Part shown: positions 1 through 8,830 of the stretch, one piece after another
Layout: each line of letters starts with the position of its first letter
How positions within the stretch are numbered: the stretch's first letter is position 1
Assembly (NCBI GenBank): GCA_963825075.1
Contig: CAWGRX010000026.1
Location: forward strand, 1 to 64,000
Direction of reading: 5' to 3'
DNA length: 64,000 nt
DNA from: CAWAVN01 sp963825075
Lineage (GTDB): Bacteria; Planctomycetota; Planctomycetia; Planctomycetales; Planctomycetaceae
Made by a program: the position numbers and the translations under genes
The notes under the pieces: model-generated
Seen by the model: only the letters and a program-made list of their open reading frames with translations
The model's database searches: none
Told to the model about the DNA's origin: nothing

Positions 1-2
1 GA

Positions 3-164
3 TTGAGGTCGCCCCATCTCGCGGCCATTCATCAATTGGCCGTTCGGGCTTTGGAGATTTCCAAGCTCATCTACGCCGAGTTGGAAAACGAACGCCAAGG
101 CCAATCGCAGCTCGCCCCAAGAGCACATTGTCGGTGCTGTTGGAACTCAACTCGCTGCTCTTAG
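3..164 (+). other. Possible out-of-frame 5' part of the following HD-GYP gene
   Basis: Frame 3 from the window edge reads as plausible protein up to about base 120 (it includes AVRALEISKLIYAELE) and then turns into unlikely Cys/Trp-rich sequence before a stop at 162. The next gene continues sensibly from about base 128 in frame 2 and has no stop upstream in that frame. This fits either the tail of a separate upstream gene or one gene broken by a frameshift near 115-128. The upstream part is outside the window. Confidence 0.3.
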
Positions 165-1123
165 ACCGTGTGAACTCCCAATTGGAGTTGGTGGATTCGA
201 CGGTGAATTATGCAGAAGAGCTTCACGATGCCGTGCTGAAATTGGTGTCCGGCGAGACGATTTCCCCGGTCTGGCTGGTGAGTTTGGCTCGGCGAGTTCG
301 GTTGGAAATGCGGCCCCGGCCGGAACTCGCCCAATGGATGCCCGTGCCCGGATTCCAGCTCAGCGATTGCCTTTCTGCCCGGATCTGGAAATCGGAGCCG
401 GAAGTCTATGCGATAGGACTACAAACGGCCCGGTTGGCCGGCTGGCTGGGAGCGTATCATCCGCAATGGGGGGACCGGCTGGAGCTGTTGATCGTTGCGG
501 CCCTCTTACAGGACATCGGGTTTTTGCGGCTGGAACGCACGACGCAGAAGCCGCCGTCGCAGTTGGAAACTCGCAGCCAGGGGACTTTTCGCCGGCATCC
601 TTCGGTGGGAGCGGGACTCGCCGCGGGCGTGGGAGGCTATGCGATCGAGCTTTCGTTTCTGATCGCCCAGCATCACGAACGGCTGGACGGCACGGGCTAT
701 CCGCACGGACTCTCACGGTACAAGCAATCCAAAGAAGTCCAACTGCTGGCGAGCCTGGTGCGGTTTCAGGAGTTGTTCTCCCGCCAGCCGGCCGATGCCT
801 GGAGCGTGGAAGCCGCTTGTTTGGAAGCCGGCTTTCAACTGTTTTTGGAATCCGCCCAGGGCACCTGGAGCACATCGGCCACGGTGAATCTGCTCGAATC
901 GCTGGATGCCGAATTGCCGAGCGCTTTCGACCAGGCCCTTGCGACGGGGCAGCCGTTCTCGGCGGAAGCTTTCCTCAAGCAGCGATGGACTTTGCATCCC
1001 TCGGCCGAGAATCCACCCGCGCCGCACTTTTTGTTTTCACGGTTCAAATCGTTTTCGCGGTCCGCGAATCAAACCGTGTCAAACAATCGCGATCGAGCCG
1101 TTCGCCATGATCCCAAGGGTTAA
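128..1123 (+). CDS. Degenerate HD-GYP domain protein
   Basis: The protein is 331 aa if the TTG at 128 is used. The frame is open to the window edge, so the true start may lie further upstream. The second half carries an HD-GYP-type core: LLQDIG at residues 127-131, a conserved H157 (RRHPSVGAGL) and HHERLDGTGYP at 182-192. In active HD-GYP phosphodiesterases the first motif is HD; here the His is Gln (Q128-D129), so one metal ligand is missing. The family hydrolyses cyclic di-GMP. With this substitution the protein may be inactive or act as a sensor; that is inference. The first ~70 residues are helical with no recognised domain. It is followed by a non-coding stretch holding a dispersed repeat. 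Confidence 0.7.
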   Translation: MSVLLELNSLLLDRVNSQLELVDSTVNYAEELHDAVLKLVSGETISPVWLVSLARRVRLEMRPRPELAQWMPVPGFQLSDCLSARIWKSEPEVYAIGLQTARLAGWLGAYHPQWGDRLELLIVAALLQDIGFLRLERTTQKPPSQLETRSQGTFRRHPSVGAGLAAGVGGYAIELSFLIAQHHERLDGTGYPHGLSRYKQSKEVQLLASLVRFQELFSRQPADAWSVEAACLEAGFQLFLESAQGTWSTSATVNLLESLDAELPSAFDQALATGQPFSAEAFLKQRWTLHPSAENPPAPHFLFSRFKSFSRSANQTVSNNRDRAVRHDPKG

Positions 1124-1154
1124 ATCCTGTGCTTGATTCGGTCACATTTTCTGA

Positions 1155-1319
1155 AGGAAATCCGAAATCCGAGACAAATTCAAAAACCCGAATCCGAAGG
1201 CTTCAAACCCAGGAGGCTCTTTGCCATTTGGAGTGATCGTCCCAATCATCGGTTTGGGATTTGAGGATTTTGGTCATTGGGATTTGTTTCGGATTTCGAG
1301 ATTTGGATTTCGGATTTTG
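1155..1319. repeat. Dispersed imperfect inverted repeat, copy 1
   Basis: The stretch between the HD-GYP and CPBP genes is built of AATCCGAAAT-like words on the left (about 1155-1200) and their complements on the right (about 1257-1319), forming a long imperfect hairpin. The right arm at 1272-1303 matches, base for base, a segment at 15041-15072. The centre differs between the two copies. This looks like a non-coding MITE or REP-like element. Confidence 0.6.
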
Positions 1320-1361
1320 AACCAAACCCTGCAGGTCGTTTGAGCAAGAATTACTTTTGCT

Positions 1362-2186
1362 GTGAACCAAATCCATCCCATTCGCCACACGTGCCGATGC
1401 CATTGTCCCGCTTGCCAGGCGGAAGAAACGGCGCGCGAAGACGATGCGCAAAAACAGCCCGCGGAGGAGGATTATTGGATGCAGGCTCGGCGGCCGTTGG
1501 CGTGTTTGGTGTTTCTCTTGCCTTTGCTGGCGATCTATGAAGCGGGTGTGATCTGGACGGGAGGAAATCAACCGGCCGCTGTCCGCAACGGAGCCGACGC
1601 CTGGATGCGAAGCCTCTTGGAAACCGCCGGCGTGCCGTTCGGCTTCGTGTTGCCGGCTTTGGTAGTGGTTGTGTTATTGGGCTGGCATCTCTGCGTGAAG
1701 CAACCTTGGAAGGTCTCGGCGGAAACTTTGCTGGGGATGTTCGCCGAGAGCCTGCTGTTCGCGTTCGCATTGATCGTCGCCGGCCAACTGCAAAACCTCG
1801 CCTTTGAAAAACTGGGGAATCCCGAAGTGCCGCTGGCGATCGGCAGTCCAACCGCCGCACAAGCCGTCACCTTTGTGGGAGCGGGGATTTACGAGGAAGT
1901 CTTGTTTCGCCTGTGCTTGTTGCCGGCTTGTTTTGGGATGTTCCGACTCTGCCAGCTCAATAAAACCTGGGCGGCCATCCTGGCGGTGATTTCGACGAGC
2001 CTGCTATTCGCGCTGGCTCATCACGTCGGCCCGACGGGGGAAGCGCTCCGCTTGTTCCCGTTCACGTTTCGCACGCTGGCCGGTCTGTTTTTCGCCGGGC
2101 TGTTCGTGACACGAGGCTTCGGCATCACCGTGGGCACCCACGCTGCCTATGATCTGCTCGTGGGCTTGCTGTTGCTCAACACGTAA
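1362..2186 (+). CDS. CPBP family intramembrane metalloprotease
   Basis: This is a 274-aa multi-pass membrane protein of the CPBP (CAAX protease and bacteriocin-processing, Abi) family. The family motifs are visible: EEVLFR at residues 178-183 (Glu-Glu and Arg), the paired His at 220-221 in FALAHH, and a final His at 260 in GTHAAYD. Hydrophobic segments start at about residues 46, 96, 126, 168, 205 and 238. The GTG at 1362 is the longest sensible start and gives a Cys-rich leader (CRCHCPAC, residues 11-18) that could bind metal. An ATG at 1479 would cut off the YW-x-ARRP region just before the first helix, so I prefer the longer form. The substrate cannot be told from sequence. Confidence 0.82.
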   Translation: MNQIHPIRHTCRCHCPACQAEETAREDDAQKQPAEEDYWMQARRPLACLVFLLPLLAIYEAGVIWTGGNQPAAVRNGADAWMRSLLETAGVPFGFVLPALVVVVLLGWHLCVKQPWKVSAETLLGMFAESLLFAFALIVAGQLQNLAFEKLGNPEVPLAIGSPTAAQAVTFVGAGIYEEVLFRLCLLPACFGMFRLCQLNKTWAAILAVISTSLLFALAHHVGPTGEALRLFPFTFRTLAGLFFAGLFVTRGFGITVGTHAAYDLLVGLLLLNT

Positions 2187-2338
2187 TCGGAGGGGGATAT
2201 TCCCAAAAAAATCCCGGCGGCTGGCACCCATCAACGATTGTTTTTGCGAAATTTTCTTGAACAATTCGGCCGGTCCGATTAAGATTGCGGGGAATTCGCT
2301 CGTTTCTCCTAACTTATTTCCTCCTAAACGCTAAGGTC

Positions 2339-3691
2339 ATGTCTCACCCCACTGATGTTCGGATTGTGGAGGCCGTGTGCGAATTGAAGCCGGTCGCCTT
2401 TCGTGCTCCATTGAAATTTGGGGGGAGAATCGTCGATAAGACGTTCCTGATCGACATTCAGGTGACCGTGGAAACGCGGGACGGCCACATGGCCCACGGG
2501 CTTGGCAGCATGCCCGTGGGGAACATCTGGGCCTGGCCCGGCGACAAAACCCCCGCCGACCTGACCGAAAAGGTGATGACGACCTTCGCCCAGGAAGTCG
2601 TGGAACTTGCCAACGATTACCCGGAATTCGGCCATCCCATCGACCTGACCTACCACCTCTCCGGCGAGTATTTTCATCTGGCTCGCACGCTGCCGGGTCG
2701 GCTCGGCGTCGAGGAGCAAATGCCCGAGCTGGCCGTGCTCGTCGCCTCCAGCCCGTTCGATGCGGCCCTGCATGATGCCTACGGCCGAGCACACGAGATG
2801 AACTGCTTCAACATGCTCTCCGAGGAGTTCATGACCTACGACCTTTCGGAGTATCTCGACGAAGAGTTCGCGGGGGAATACCTCGACAAGTACACGCTCC
2901 GCGAACCCAAGCCCCGGCTGCCACTCTACCATCTGATCGGGGCGATCGATCCTTTGACCGAGGGCGACATCGAAAAGCGGATCGGCGACGGCCTGCCGGA
3001 GACGCTGGGTGAATGGATCAATGCCAACGGCCTGACGCACCTCAAAATCAAACTCGCGGGCGATGACATCGACTGGGACGTGGACCGCGTCCTGGCGATC
3101 GAGAAAGTCGCCGCCGAGACCCAAGCCGCCCGCGGCTGCGGGGAATGGTTTTATTCCTGCGATTTCAACGAGAAATGCGAGAACGTGGATTATGTGCTGG
3201 AGTTTTTGAAGCGAATCAAAGAACTCTCCGCCGAGGCTTACGATCGGATCCAATACATCGAGCAGCCGACGAACCGGGATCTCGAAGCCCATCCCGACAA
3301 TCGCATGCATGAAGCCGCGAAACTTAAACCGGTGGTGATTGATGAATCGCTCGTCGATTACGACGCCCTGCTGCTCAGCCGGGAAATGGGCTACTCCGGC
3401 GTGGCCCTCAAAGCCTGCAAAGGGCAAACCGATTCGCTCTTAATGGCGGCGGCGGCCCAGAAGTTCGGGATGTTTCTCTGCGTGCAGGATTTAACCTGCC
3501 CCGGGTTTTCGTTCCTGCAATCGGCGAGCCTGGCCGCCCGCATACCCGGCATCGCCGCCATCGAAGGCAACGCCCGCCAATACTGCCCCGCTCCCAACAA
3601 GGAATGGGCCAAACGCTTCCCCGGCATGTTCGAGATCACCGAAGGCACGGTGGAAACCGGCCTATTAAATGGCATCGGCTTGGGCTTTTAA
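2339..3691 (+). CDS. Enolase superfamily (mandelate racemase/muconate lactonizing-like) enzyme
   Basis: A 450-aa protein starting at the ATG at 2339; the frame is open further upstream but without a better start. It shows the C-terminal barrel residues of the superfamily: the K236-x-K238 pair, Mg ligands at D275 (CDFNE), E308 (EQPTNR) and D335-E336 (DES), and K358/K361 in ALKACK opposite. Members abstract a proton alpha to a carboxylate to give a Mg-stabilised enolate, for example sugar-acid dehydratases and racemases. The CxDLTCPG segment near the C-terminus is not diagnostic to me, so the substrate is unknown. The last 27 bases overlap the 3' end of the convergent nuclease gene. Confidence 0.82.
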   Translation: MSHPTDVRIVEAVCELKPVAFRAPLKFGGRIVDKTFLIDIQVTVETRDGHMAHGLGSMPVGNIWAWPGDKTPADLTEKVMTTFAQEVVELANDYPEFGHPIDLTYHLSGEYFHLARTLPGRLGVEEQMPELAVLVASSPFDAALHDAYGRAHEMNCFNMLSEEFMTYDLSEYLDEEFAGEYLDKYTLREPKPRLPLYHLIGAIDPLTEGDIEKRIGDGLPETLGEWINANGLTHLKIKLAGDDIDWDVDRVLAIEKVAAETQAARGCGEWFYSCDFNEKCENVDYVLEFLKRIKELSAEAYDRIQYIEQPTNRDLEAHPDNRMHEAAKLKPVVIDESLVDYDALLLSREMGYSGVALKACKGQTDSLLMAAAAQKFGMFLCVQDLTCPGFSFLQSASLAARIPGIAAIEGNARQYCPAPNKEWAKRFPGMFEITEGTVETGLLNGIGLGF

Positions 3692-4915
3692 CTGGCGGAA
3701 CAACACCGAGGTGAAAGAAGGCCTATTTCCGGACGCCGCCAAATCCGCCTTTCCCAATCTATGCCAAGCCAGCAGGATTTCATGATCGATCAAGGTGAGC
3801 TTCTCGGACAACTCCGCACTTTCAATGGCGTCTCTTGAAAACGTACTCGTGGTGACAAAATATCCGTGATAGGCCTCTTGCTCCTCGATCACTCCTTTGA
3901 ATTGTTGAAGGTCGGGACGCCCGACAATGTTTCCGCCTGCGTAGCGTTTGCATTGCGCAATCACGAAGCCCTTTGGGTGATGGAGCCAACCATCAAACCC
4001 GTTGTCTTTTGATTTTCTCGTAATTCCCGAAGGATAGCCGCAGGCTTCAAAGAACGACATGACGTGGCGTTCAAAATCAAAGGGATCCATGCTCCGCAAT
4101 TCACACAGAATCTGTGCCTCGTCGCCATCAATCTCGCACCTTCGAGGGGTTTCCAAATCCTGTTTCAATTGCTCGGCGAGTTCCTTTTTGATCCGCCGGG
4201 CATTTTCCAGTTGGATGAGCGTAAACAGGAGCCTCGTTGCCGGTTCGATGTTTCGCTTGTCTTTGATCAAGGCTTCGATAATGGAGGCAACGCCCGCGCT
4301 TCCTAAAAACAATAGCAACACGACCGGCACGCCGATTCCTCCGCCGAACGCCGCAATCCCCGCGCCTTGCGCCCCAAATAGGCAAGCCCCCAATGTGGTG
4401 ATCGGCAAGGCCAGCTTAATGGACAATGGCAAATCGGAGCCGGCATAGTTCTTAAACGTCGTCCCTGCAGTGTTGGCGATCAACTTGCCGACTCGTTTCG
4501 AGTCGATGAGGCCGTAAAGCATGGGAACCTTTTGTCGGGTTCCCACATCACGGGAGAGAATCTCATAAGCGCAGACAAACCAATTGACGACTTCCTGGCG
4601 GTCTTGCGGTTCGGTCACACTGTTGATAGCTTTTGCCAAGGCCGTCGCCAATCGCGAGCGATCCTGTGCGACCTGCGCGGGAAGTTCTGTCTGCTCCTGA
4701 GTTGTCGGATCGACTTCCGGGGCGGTTTCGCTTATTTCCGCGGAAATGCTTCCACGAGAGAACAGCCGCGTAAATCGCTGCATCATCGTCGGCGTGATCT
4801 CTTCGTCGGCAGGTTCGAAAGGGATTTGGGAATTCTCTTGGTGCGATCGTTCCAGATTGCCATTTTGATCTTCGGGTTCCATTTCCATTGGGGATTGTTC
4901 ATTCGATGAAGACAT
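3665..4915 (-). CDS. Membrane-anchored Mrr-like restriction endonuclease
   Basis: A 416-aa protein. Residues 1-80 are acidic and polar, and residues ~166-215 form a Gly-rich hydrophobic region able to cross the membrane once or twice. The C-terminal ~140 residues match the Mrr-type PD-(D/E)xK nuclease fold: DPFDFERHV at ~277-285, catalytic D308 (GFDGW) and Q321-x-K323 (AQCKRY), followed by a VTTSTFSRDA segment at the end of the domain. Mrr-type enzymes cut modified or foreign DNA. No methyltransferase or specificity subunit lies nearby, so this would be a solitary type IV-like or stress nuclease facing the cytoplasm from the membrane. The role is inference; the fold call is firm. Confidence 0.78.
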   Translation of the reverse strand: MSSSNEQSPMEMEPEDQNGNLERSHQENSQIPFEPADEEITPTMMQRFTRLFSRGSISAEISETAPEVDPTTQEQTELPAQVAQDRSRLATALAKAINSVTEPQDRQEVVNWFVCAYEILSRDVGTRQKVPMLYGLIDSKRVGKLIANTAGTTFKNYAGSDLPLSIKLALPITTLGACLFGAQGAGIAAFGGGIGVPVVLLLFLGSAGVASIIEALIKDKRNIEPATRLLFTLIQLENARRIKKELAEQLKQDLETPRRCEIDGDEAQILCELRSMDPFDFERHVMSFFEACGYPSGITRKSKDNGFDGWLHHPKGFVIAQCKRYAGGNIVGRPDLQQFKGVIEEQEAYHGYFVTTSTFSRDAIESAELSEKLTLIDHEILLAWHRLGKADLAASGNRPSFTSVLFRQLKAQADAI

Positions 4916-5021
4916 TTTGAATTCCCCTGATTGGATTTGAAATCGGCACTTTATCTTTATCGGACAAAACCGGCCGGCTTACGCCGGGCCGCTCACTCAT
5001 TTGCAACGGACCAAGGACCAA

Positions 5022-6156
5022 TCACTGCGTGATGCCTTCGGTGATGGCCATGAAGGCGTCTTCCAGGCTTTCGGTTTTGCCGTGGAATTCCAGGACTTCA
5101 AAATCCTCAAGCAGCATGTTCTTGAGGAGCAGGCTTTGCTCTCCGGTGGTGCCTTCGAAGTCGAAAGTCAGGATCTGGTCGGCCCGTTTGACGTCCGAGA
5201 CGTGCGATTGCTCCCAGAGCCAACGTTCGAGCTCCGGGCCGCGCTGGATCACCCGGCACAAGAGCGTCGTGGAAACCCGTTCGCCCCGAGTCTTGCGGCG
5301 TTGGGCGCTGCGGATTTCGTCCATCGTGCCGTGGATCAGAATGCGGCCGGCCTCGATAATCGCCGCGGAGTTACAGATTTCGCCCAGTTCGGTGAGGATG
5401 TGCGAACTGATCAGCACCGTCTTGTTGAGGTCTTTGGCCAACAGATGAATCAGCTCGCGAAGCTCCACCCGCGCGGGGATCGAGACCGGCGGCGGGCTCG
5501 TCAAGGACCAGAACCTGCGGGTCGTGGATCAAAGTCCGGCCCAGGCCCAGCCGCTGCGACATGCCTTTGGAGAGCGTATCGATCGGCTTTTCGGCCAGCT
5601 TTCGCAGTTCAGTGAAGACCAGAACCCGCTCCAGGGAATCGCGAAGCCGCTGCCCGCGGAGACCGTAAGCGCGGCCGAAGAAGTCGAGATACTCGACGAC
5701 GTTGACGTTGTGGTACTTGCCGAAGTTGTCGGGCATGAATCCCAGAATGCCGCGAACTTTGTCCGGGTCGTCCACAACGGAATAGCCGCACACGAAGGCA
5801 TCGCCCGCGGTGGGGGTGTCCAGGGTGGCGAGGATCCGCATGGTGGTCGTTTTTCCTGCGCCGTTGGGGCCGATGAAACCCATCACCTGGCCCGGATAGG
5901 CCGAGAACGTCACATCGTCCACCGCTTTCAGCCGGCCGAAAAACCGGTTGAGGTGGCGGATTTCCAAAGCCGGCGTGCCGAGATTGGCCGAGCCGTTCTC
6001 CTCCGCCGGGAAAGTTTTCGGAGGCGGCGATTCGAGGAACACCAGGCCTTCATCATCCAGGATTTCCTCATCGGCATTCGCCGCGGCAGTATCGGGAGCC
6101 GCGTTGGACGCGGGTTCCGAATTGCGTGGGGGCTGGGAAAAGGGGATATCGTTCAT
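5022..6156 (-). pseudogene. ABC transporter ATP-binding protein, broken by a frameshift
   Basis: The first part starts at the ATG at 6156 and carries an acidic/Pro-rich leader (~60 aa), Walker A GPNGAGKT (96-103), the signature LSKGMSQ (195-201) and Walker B LVLDE (216-220), ending at GLDPRA. The family sequence then resumes in another frame with RVELRELI, the H-loop (ISSH) and a typical ABC-2 (NatA-like) C-terminal domain down to 5022. The switch lies at about 5478-5490 and needs one base fewer or two more. It would energise an exporter with an ABC-2 permease, but none is adjacent. It probably belongs to the same transcription unit as the two genes upstream. Real inactivation and an assembly indel both fit; all catalytic motifs are otherwise intact. 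Confidence 0.8.
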
Positions 6157-6258
6157 GAGAGATAGGGATTACTTCAAAAGGCGGAAGTCGATGATGGGCT
6201 TTCAAGGAAAGGGAACGTCTTTCCACGCATGACTCAATCGGCGTTCCATTATAGCAAT

Positions 6259-8790
6259 TTATTTCCCGCCGGCTCGGATAGCGTCGGCCGCGGTTCGGGC
6301 GCGGGATCTCACGAACACATGCCCTGTCCGGGCCAAGGCGTCCAAGTCGGGCAAGCTGCGGGCGGTGCCGATGTCTTTGAGAAGATCGCAAATCGTCTGC
6401 TGGCTTTGCCAGCCGCTCGCCGCCAACGCTTTGAGGAGTTCCGGCTCGGCGGCGGAGCCGAATTGTTTTAAGCCTCCGGCGGCTTCCCGGCGAACGTGGA
6501 CGTTTTTCAGATGTTCGATCATCGGAACCAAGGCCCGCGGATCCTTGAGTTTGCCGAGCGCCACCAACACGCGTTTTTTCAGGAAGATGTCCTTGTTGAT
6601 CTTGTCGTCCAAGTGGGCCAGCAAGAACGGCACGGTCTCGGCATCGCCCCAAACGCCCAAGGCATCGGCAGCGGCTTGCTTGTCGAAATGCCCGCCCGAA
6701 ACGACCAGGCTTTCCAAGATCCGCGCGACCTCTTTTTTGCGGGCGGGATCGGGCTGCATCTTGGCCAATCGGCGGGCGGCGTTCTTGGCTTTGAAGCCTT
6801 GGCCCTCCTGTAAATCGGCCAGGAGCGCATCGAGCGTCGCGGCATCCGGCGGAGCGCCCAATTGTTCCGGGACCGGCGGATTTGGGTTCTTCACCACGGC
6901 CACCGGAGGCGGCAGGTTTTGCTGTTCCGGTTGGGGATCGGACTGTTGTTCTTGAACGATGGGAGGATCGGGAATGGGCATCGGATTGGGTTCGGCGGGC
7001 TGAGGCGTTTTGGGAGTCGGACCACCCAACCGGGCCAAAAACGGCAGCGGAGCAAACGCCGTGGTTCCGCCCACCATCCCGCCAAGATCGCCTAATCCGC
7101 CTCGAGCCACCGCCACGGTTCGCCCGAACTGCCGGAACGTCGGCGAGCCGAACGCTGGTGGATTGGAACGCGAACCGGCCAGTTGCTTGAACTGCTCTTG
7201 CGACTGCTCCAGCACGCTGATGTATTGGGACGCCTCGCCTGAGGAAGCGAATTTCAGAAATGTCACGTGCTTGATCTCATCGCCGTCCAACTGCAGCCCC
7301 GTGCCCAGAGTGCTGGCCTGCATTCCGATGGGCATGCCAGGGGGACTCGGCCCCACGTTCTCCTGCCCCGGCCCGGGCACCCGGGCGGTGACGACGTGAT
7401 ACTCCGGCTGCACAAATTCCATGTCCGCCCAGTCGGGTGCCTGCCCGCCCGTGTCGATCGCGGCTTTTACTTCGGACTCGGTTCCCAAGACCAGCGTGCG
7501 GGGGTCGGCCAGATACAGCCCCCATCGTCCGGGTGAGTTGTGGTCGGCTGACAGCAGGTGATACGTCTCGCCGGCGTGCTCGCGGGATTCGGTGTTCCCG
7601 CCGATCAGTTTGGTGCGGTCCCAATCCTTGTTCGCGCGGGCGACGAGCACGAAAGGCCTGTTTCGCGGAACGTTCATCAGCACGCTCAGAGCGCTAAACT
7701 CCTCCGGGTTGTCGTCATAAAGCCCGATGACCACGCTTTCCAAATCGGAGACCTCCATGCCCGTGCGGCCCCGGAACTGATCCACCGCGGCTCTGAGCTT
7801 GGGAGCACCCGCCAGATGCGATTGAAAGAACGCCGATCGCGAAACGTCCCCCAGCCGAAAAAAGCCCACCGCTCGACAACCCGCCGGCAGATAGGCCAGC
7901 CGATCTTGCCCGGCCGCGGAAGATGACGAGGTGCCTTTGATGAGAAGCACCGCCAGCGAAACGACGGCAATCGTCAGCACCACTCCGCCCGCCCAAAGAA
8001 TCCATATCCGGGAAGATTTTGAGGACGACTTGGAACGCCGGGCCGAAGATCGGTGAGCCGGCGGGCGGGAATCTCTCCGGGAAAGATTCCTTGCAGAACG
8101 CTCCGCGCGGCTGTGAGGTTCATCATCCCAATCCGCGATGTCAAATATGTCTCGATCGTTAGTATTTCTGGAGTCTCTTGCTTGCCGGGGCCGATCGGAC
8201 TTGGGAGGCAGTTCCTCCATGTTGTCGAAGTTGTCGAGGTTCTCTAATTCCGCGTCCCAATCGGGATCGGAAATCTCATCGTCTTCGATCCATTCGGGTT
8301 CAAATTCGACAATGGTTTCCGGTTCGGGGGCCGGGCGGATCGTGAAGCGAAACCCGCATTCCGGGCAGGGCACGCGACGGCCGATCAAAGCCCGGTTCCG
8401 CAGCTTGAACTCGGCCCTGCAATCCGGGCACTGCACGGAGAGCGGCTCGGTGGCGGCCGGTTTTTTGGGCGGAGGGTCTTCGACAATCCAAGGCCCCTCG
8501 CCCAAACCCCAATCGCCTAAGCCGGCGTCGTAAGCCGATCGGGATTCCTCGTTCAGCAGCAGATCCCGCGCCCGGACGACTTCCAAGGTCAACTTTCGGA
8601 CGTCGGCATAGCGGTCAGAGTTCTGCCAGGAGAGCAGTTTGCGGTTTTGGTCCGCCGCCGCGGTCTTGATCGTTTCGGCATCGCCGGTCCGCTGATCCAA
8701 TCCGAGCAATTCGTAGTCATTGGGAGACGTAACGTCCTCGGGCAACCCCAAAATCAGATGATAGAGATTTTCGGTTTGGCTGTCGGACAT
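6259..8790 (-). CDS. Zinc ribbon-TM-HEAT repeat membrane protein with J-like N-terminus
   Basis: An 843-aa protein starting at the ATG at 8790; longer versions would overlap the upstream gene. Order of parts: residues 1-110 resemble a planctomycete J-domain-like module (YELLGL, later SAYD) but lack the HPD tripeptide; an MJ0042-type zinc ribbon with two CPxC pairs around residues 125-155; an acidic/basic linker; one transmembrane helix at ~260-283; an extracytoplasmic domain starting near LAYLPAGCRAVG; a Pro/Gln-rich linker (~590-645); and C-terminal HEAT-like repeats from ~650. It lies 40 bases downstream of the DUF1559 gene and 102 bases upstream of the ABC ATPase gene, same strand, so the three may be co-transcribed. 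Function unknown; a surface-exposed scaffold is a guess. Confidence 0.72.
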   Translation of the reverse strand: MSDSQTENLYHLILGLPEDVTSPNDYELLGLDQRTGDAETIKTAAADQNRKLLSWQNSDRYADVRKLTLEVVRARDLLLNEESRSAYDAGLGDWGLGEGPWIVEDPPPKKPAATEPLSVQCPDCRAEFKLRNRALIGRRVPCPECGFRFTIRPAPEPETIVEFEPEWIEDDEISDPDWDAELENLDNFDNMEELPPKSDRPRQARDSRNTNDRDIFDIADWDDEPHSRAERSARNLSRRDSRPPAHRSSARRSKSSSKSSRIWILWAGGVVLTIAVVSLAVLLIKGTSSSSAAGQDRLAYLPAGCRAVGFFRLGDVSRSAFFQSHLAGAPKLRAAVDQFRGRTGMEVSDLESVVIGLYDDNPEEFSALSVLMNVPRNRPFVLVARANKDWDRTKLIGGNTESREHAGETYHLLSADHNSPGRWGLYLADPRTLVLGTESEVKAAIDTGGQAPDWADMEFVQPEYHVVTARVPGPGQENVGPSPPGMPIGMQASTLGTGLQLDGDEIKHVTFLKFASSGEASQYISVLEQSQEQFKQLAGSRSNPPAFGSPTFRQFGRTVAVARGGLGDLGGMVGGTTAFAPLPFLARLGGPTPKTPQPAEPNPMPIPDPPIVQEQQSDPQPEQQNLPPPVAVVKNPNPPVPEQLGAPPDAATLDALLADLQEGQGFKAKNAARRLAKMQPDPARKKEVARILESLVVSGGHFDKQAAADALGVWGDAETVPFLLAHLDDKINKDIFLKKRVLVALGKLKDPRALVPMIEHLKNVHVRREAAGGLKQFGSAAEPELLKALAASGWQSQQTICDLLKDIGTARSLPDLDALARTGHVFVRSRARTAADAIRAGGK

Positions 8791-8830
8791 GCTGTCTCCC
8801 GTTCTCCCAATCTTGAATCGCTCTCTGCCC

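Noticed and set aside
2324..3427. Long minus-strand open frame (367 aa) opposite the enolase-superfamily gene
   Set aside because: It is the mirror of a GC-rich coding frame; the plus strand has all the catalytic motifs.
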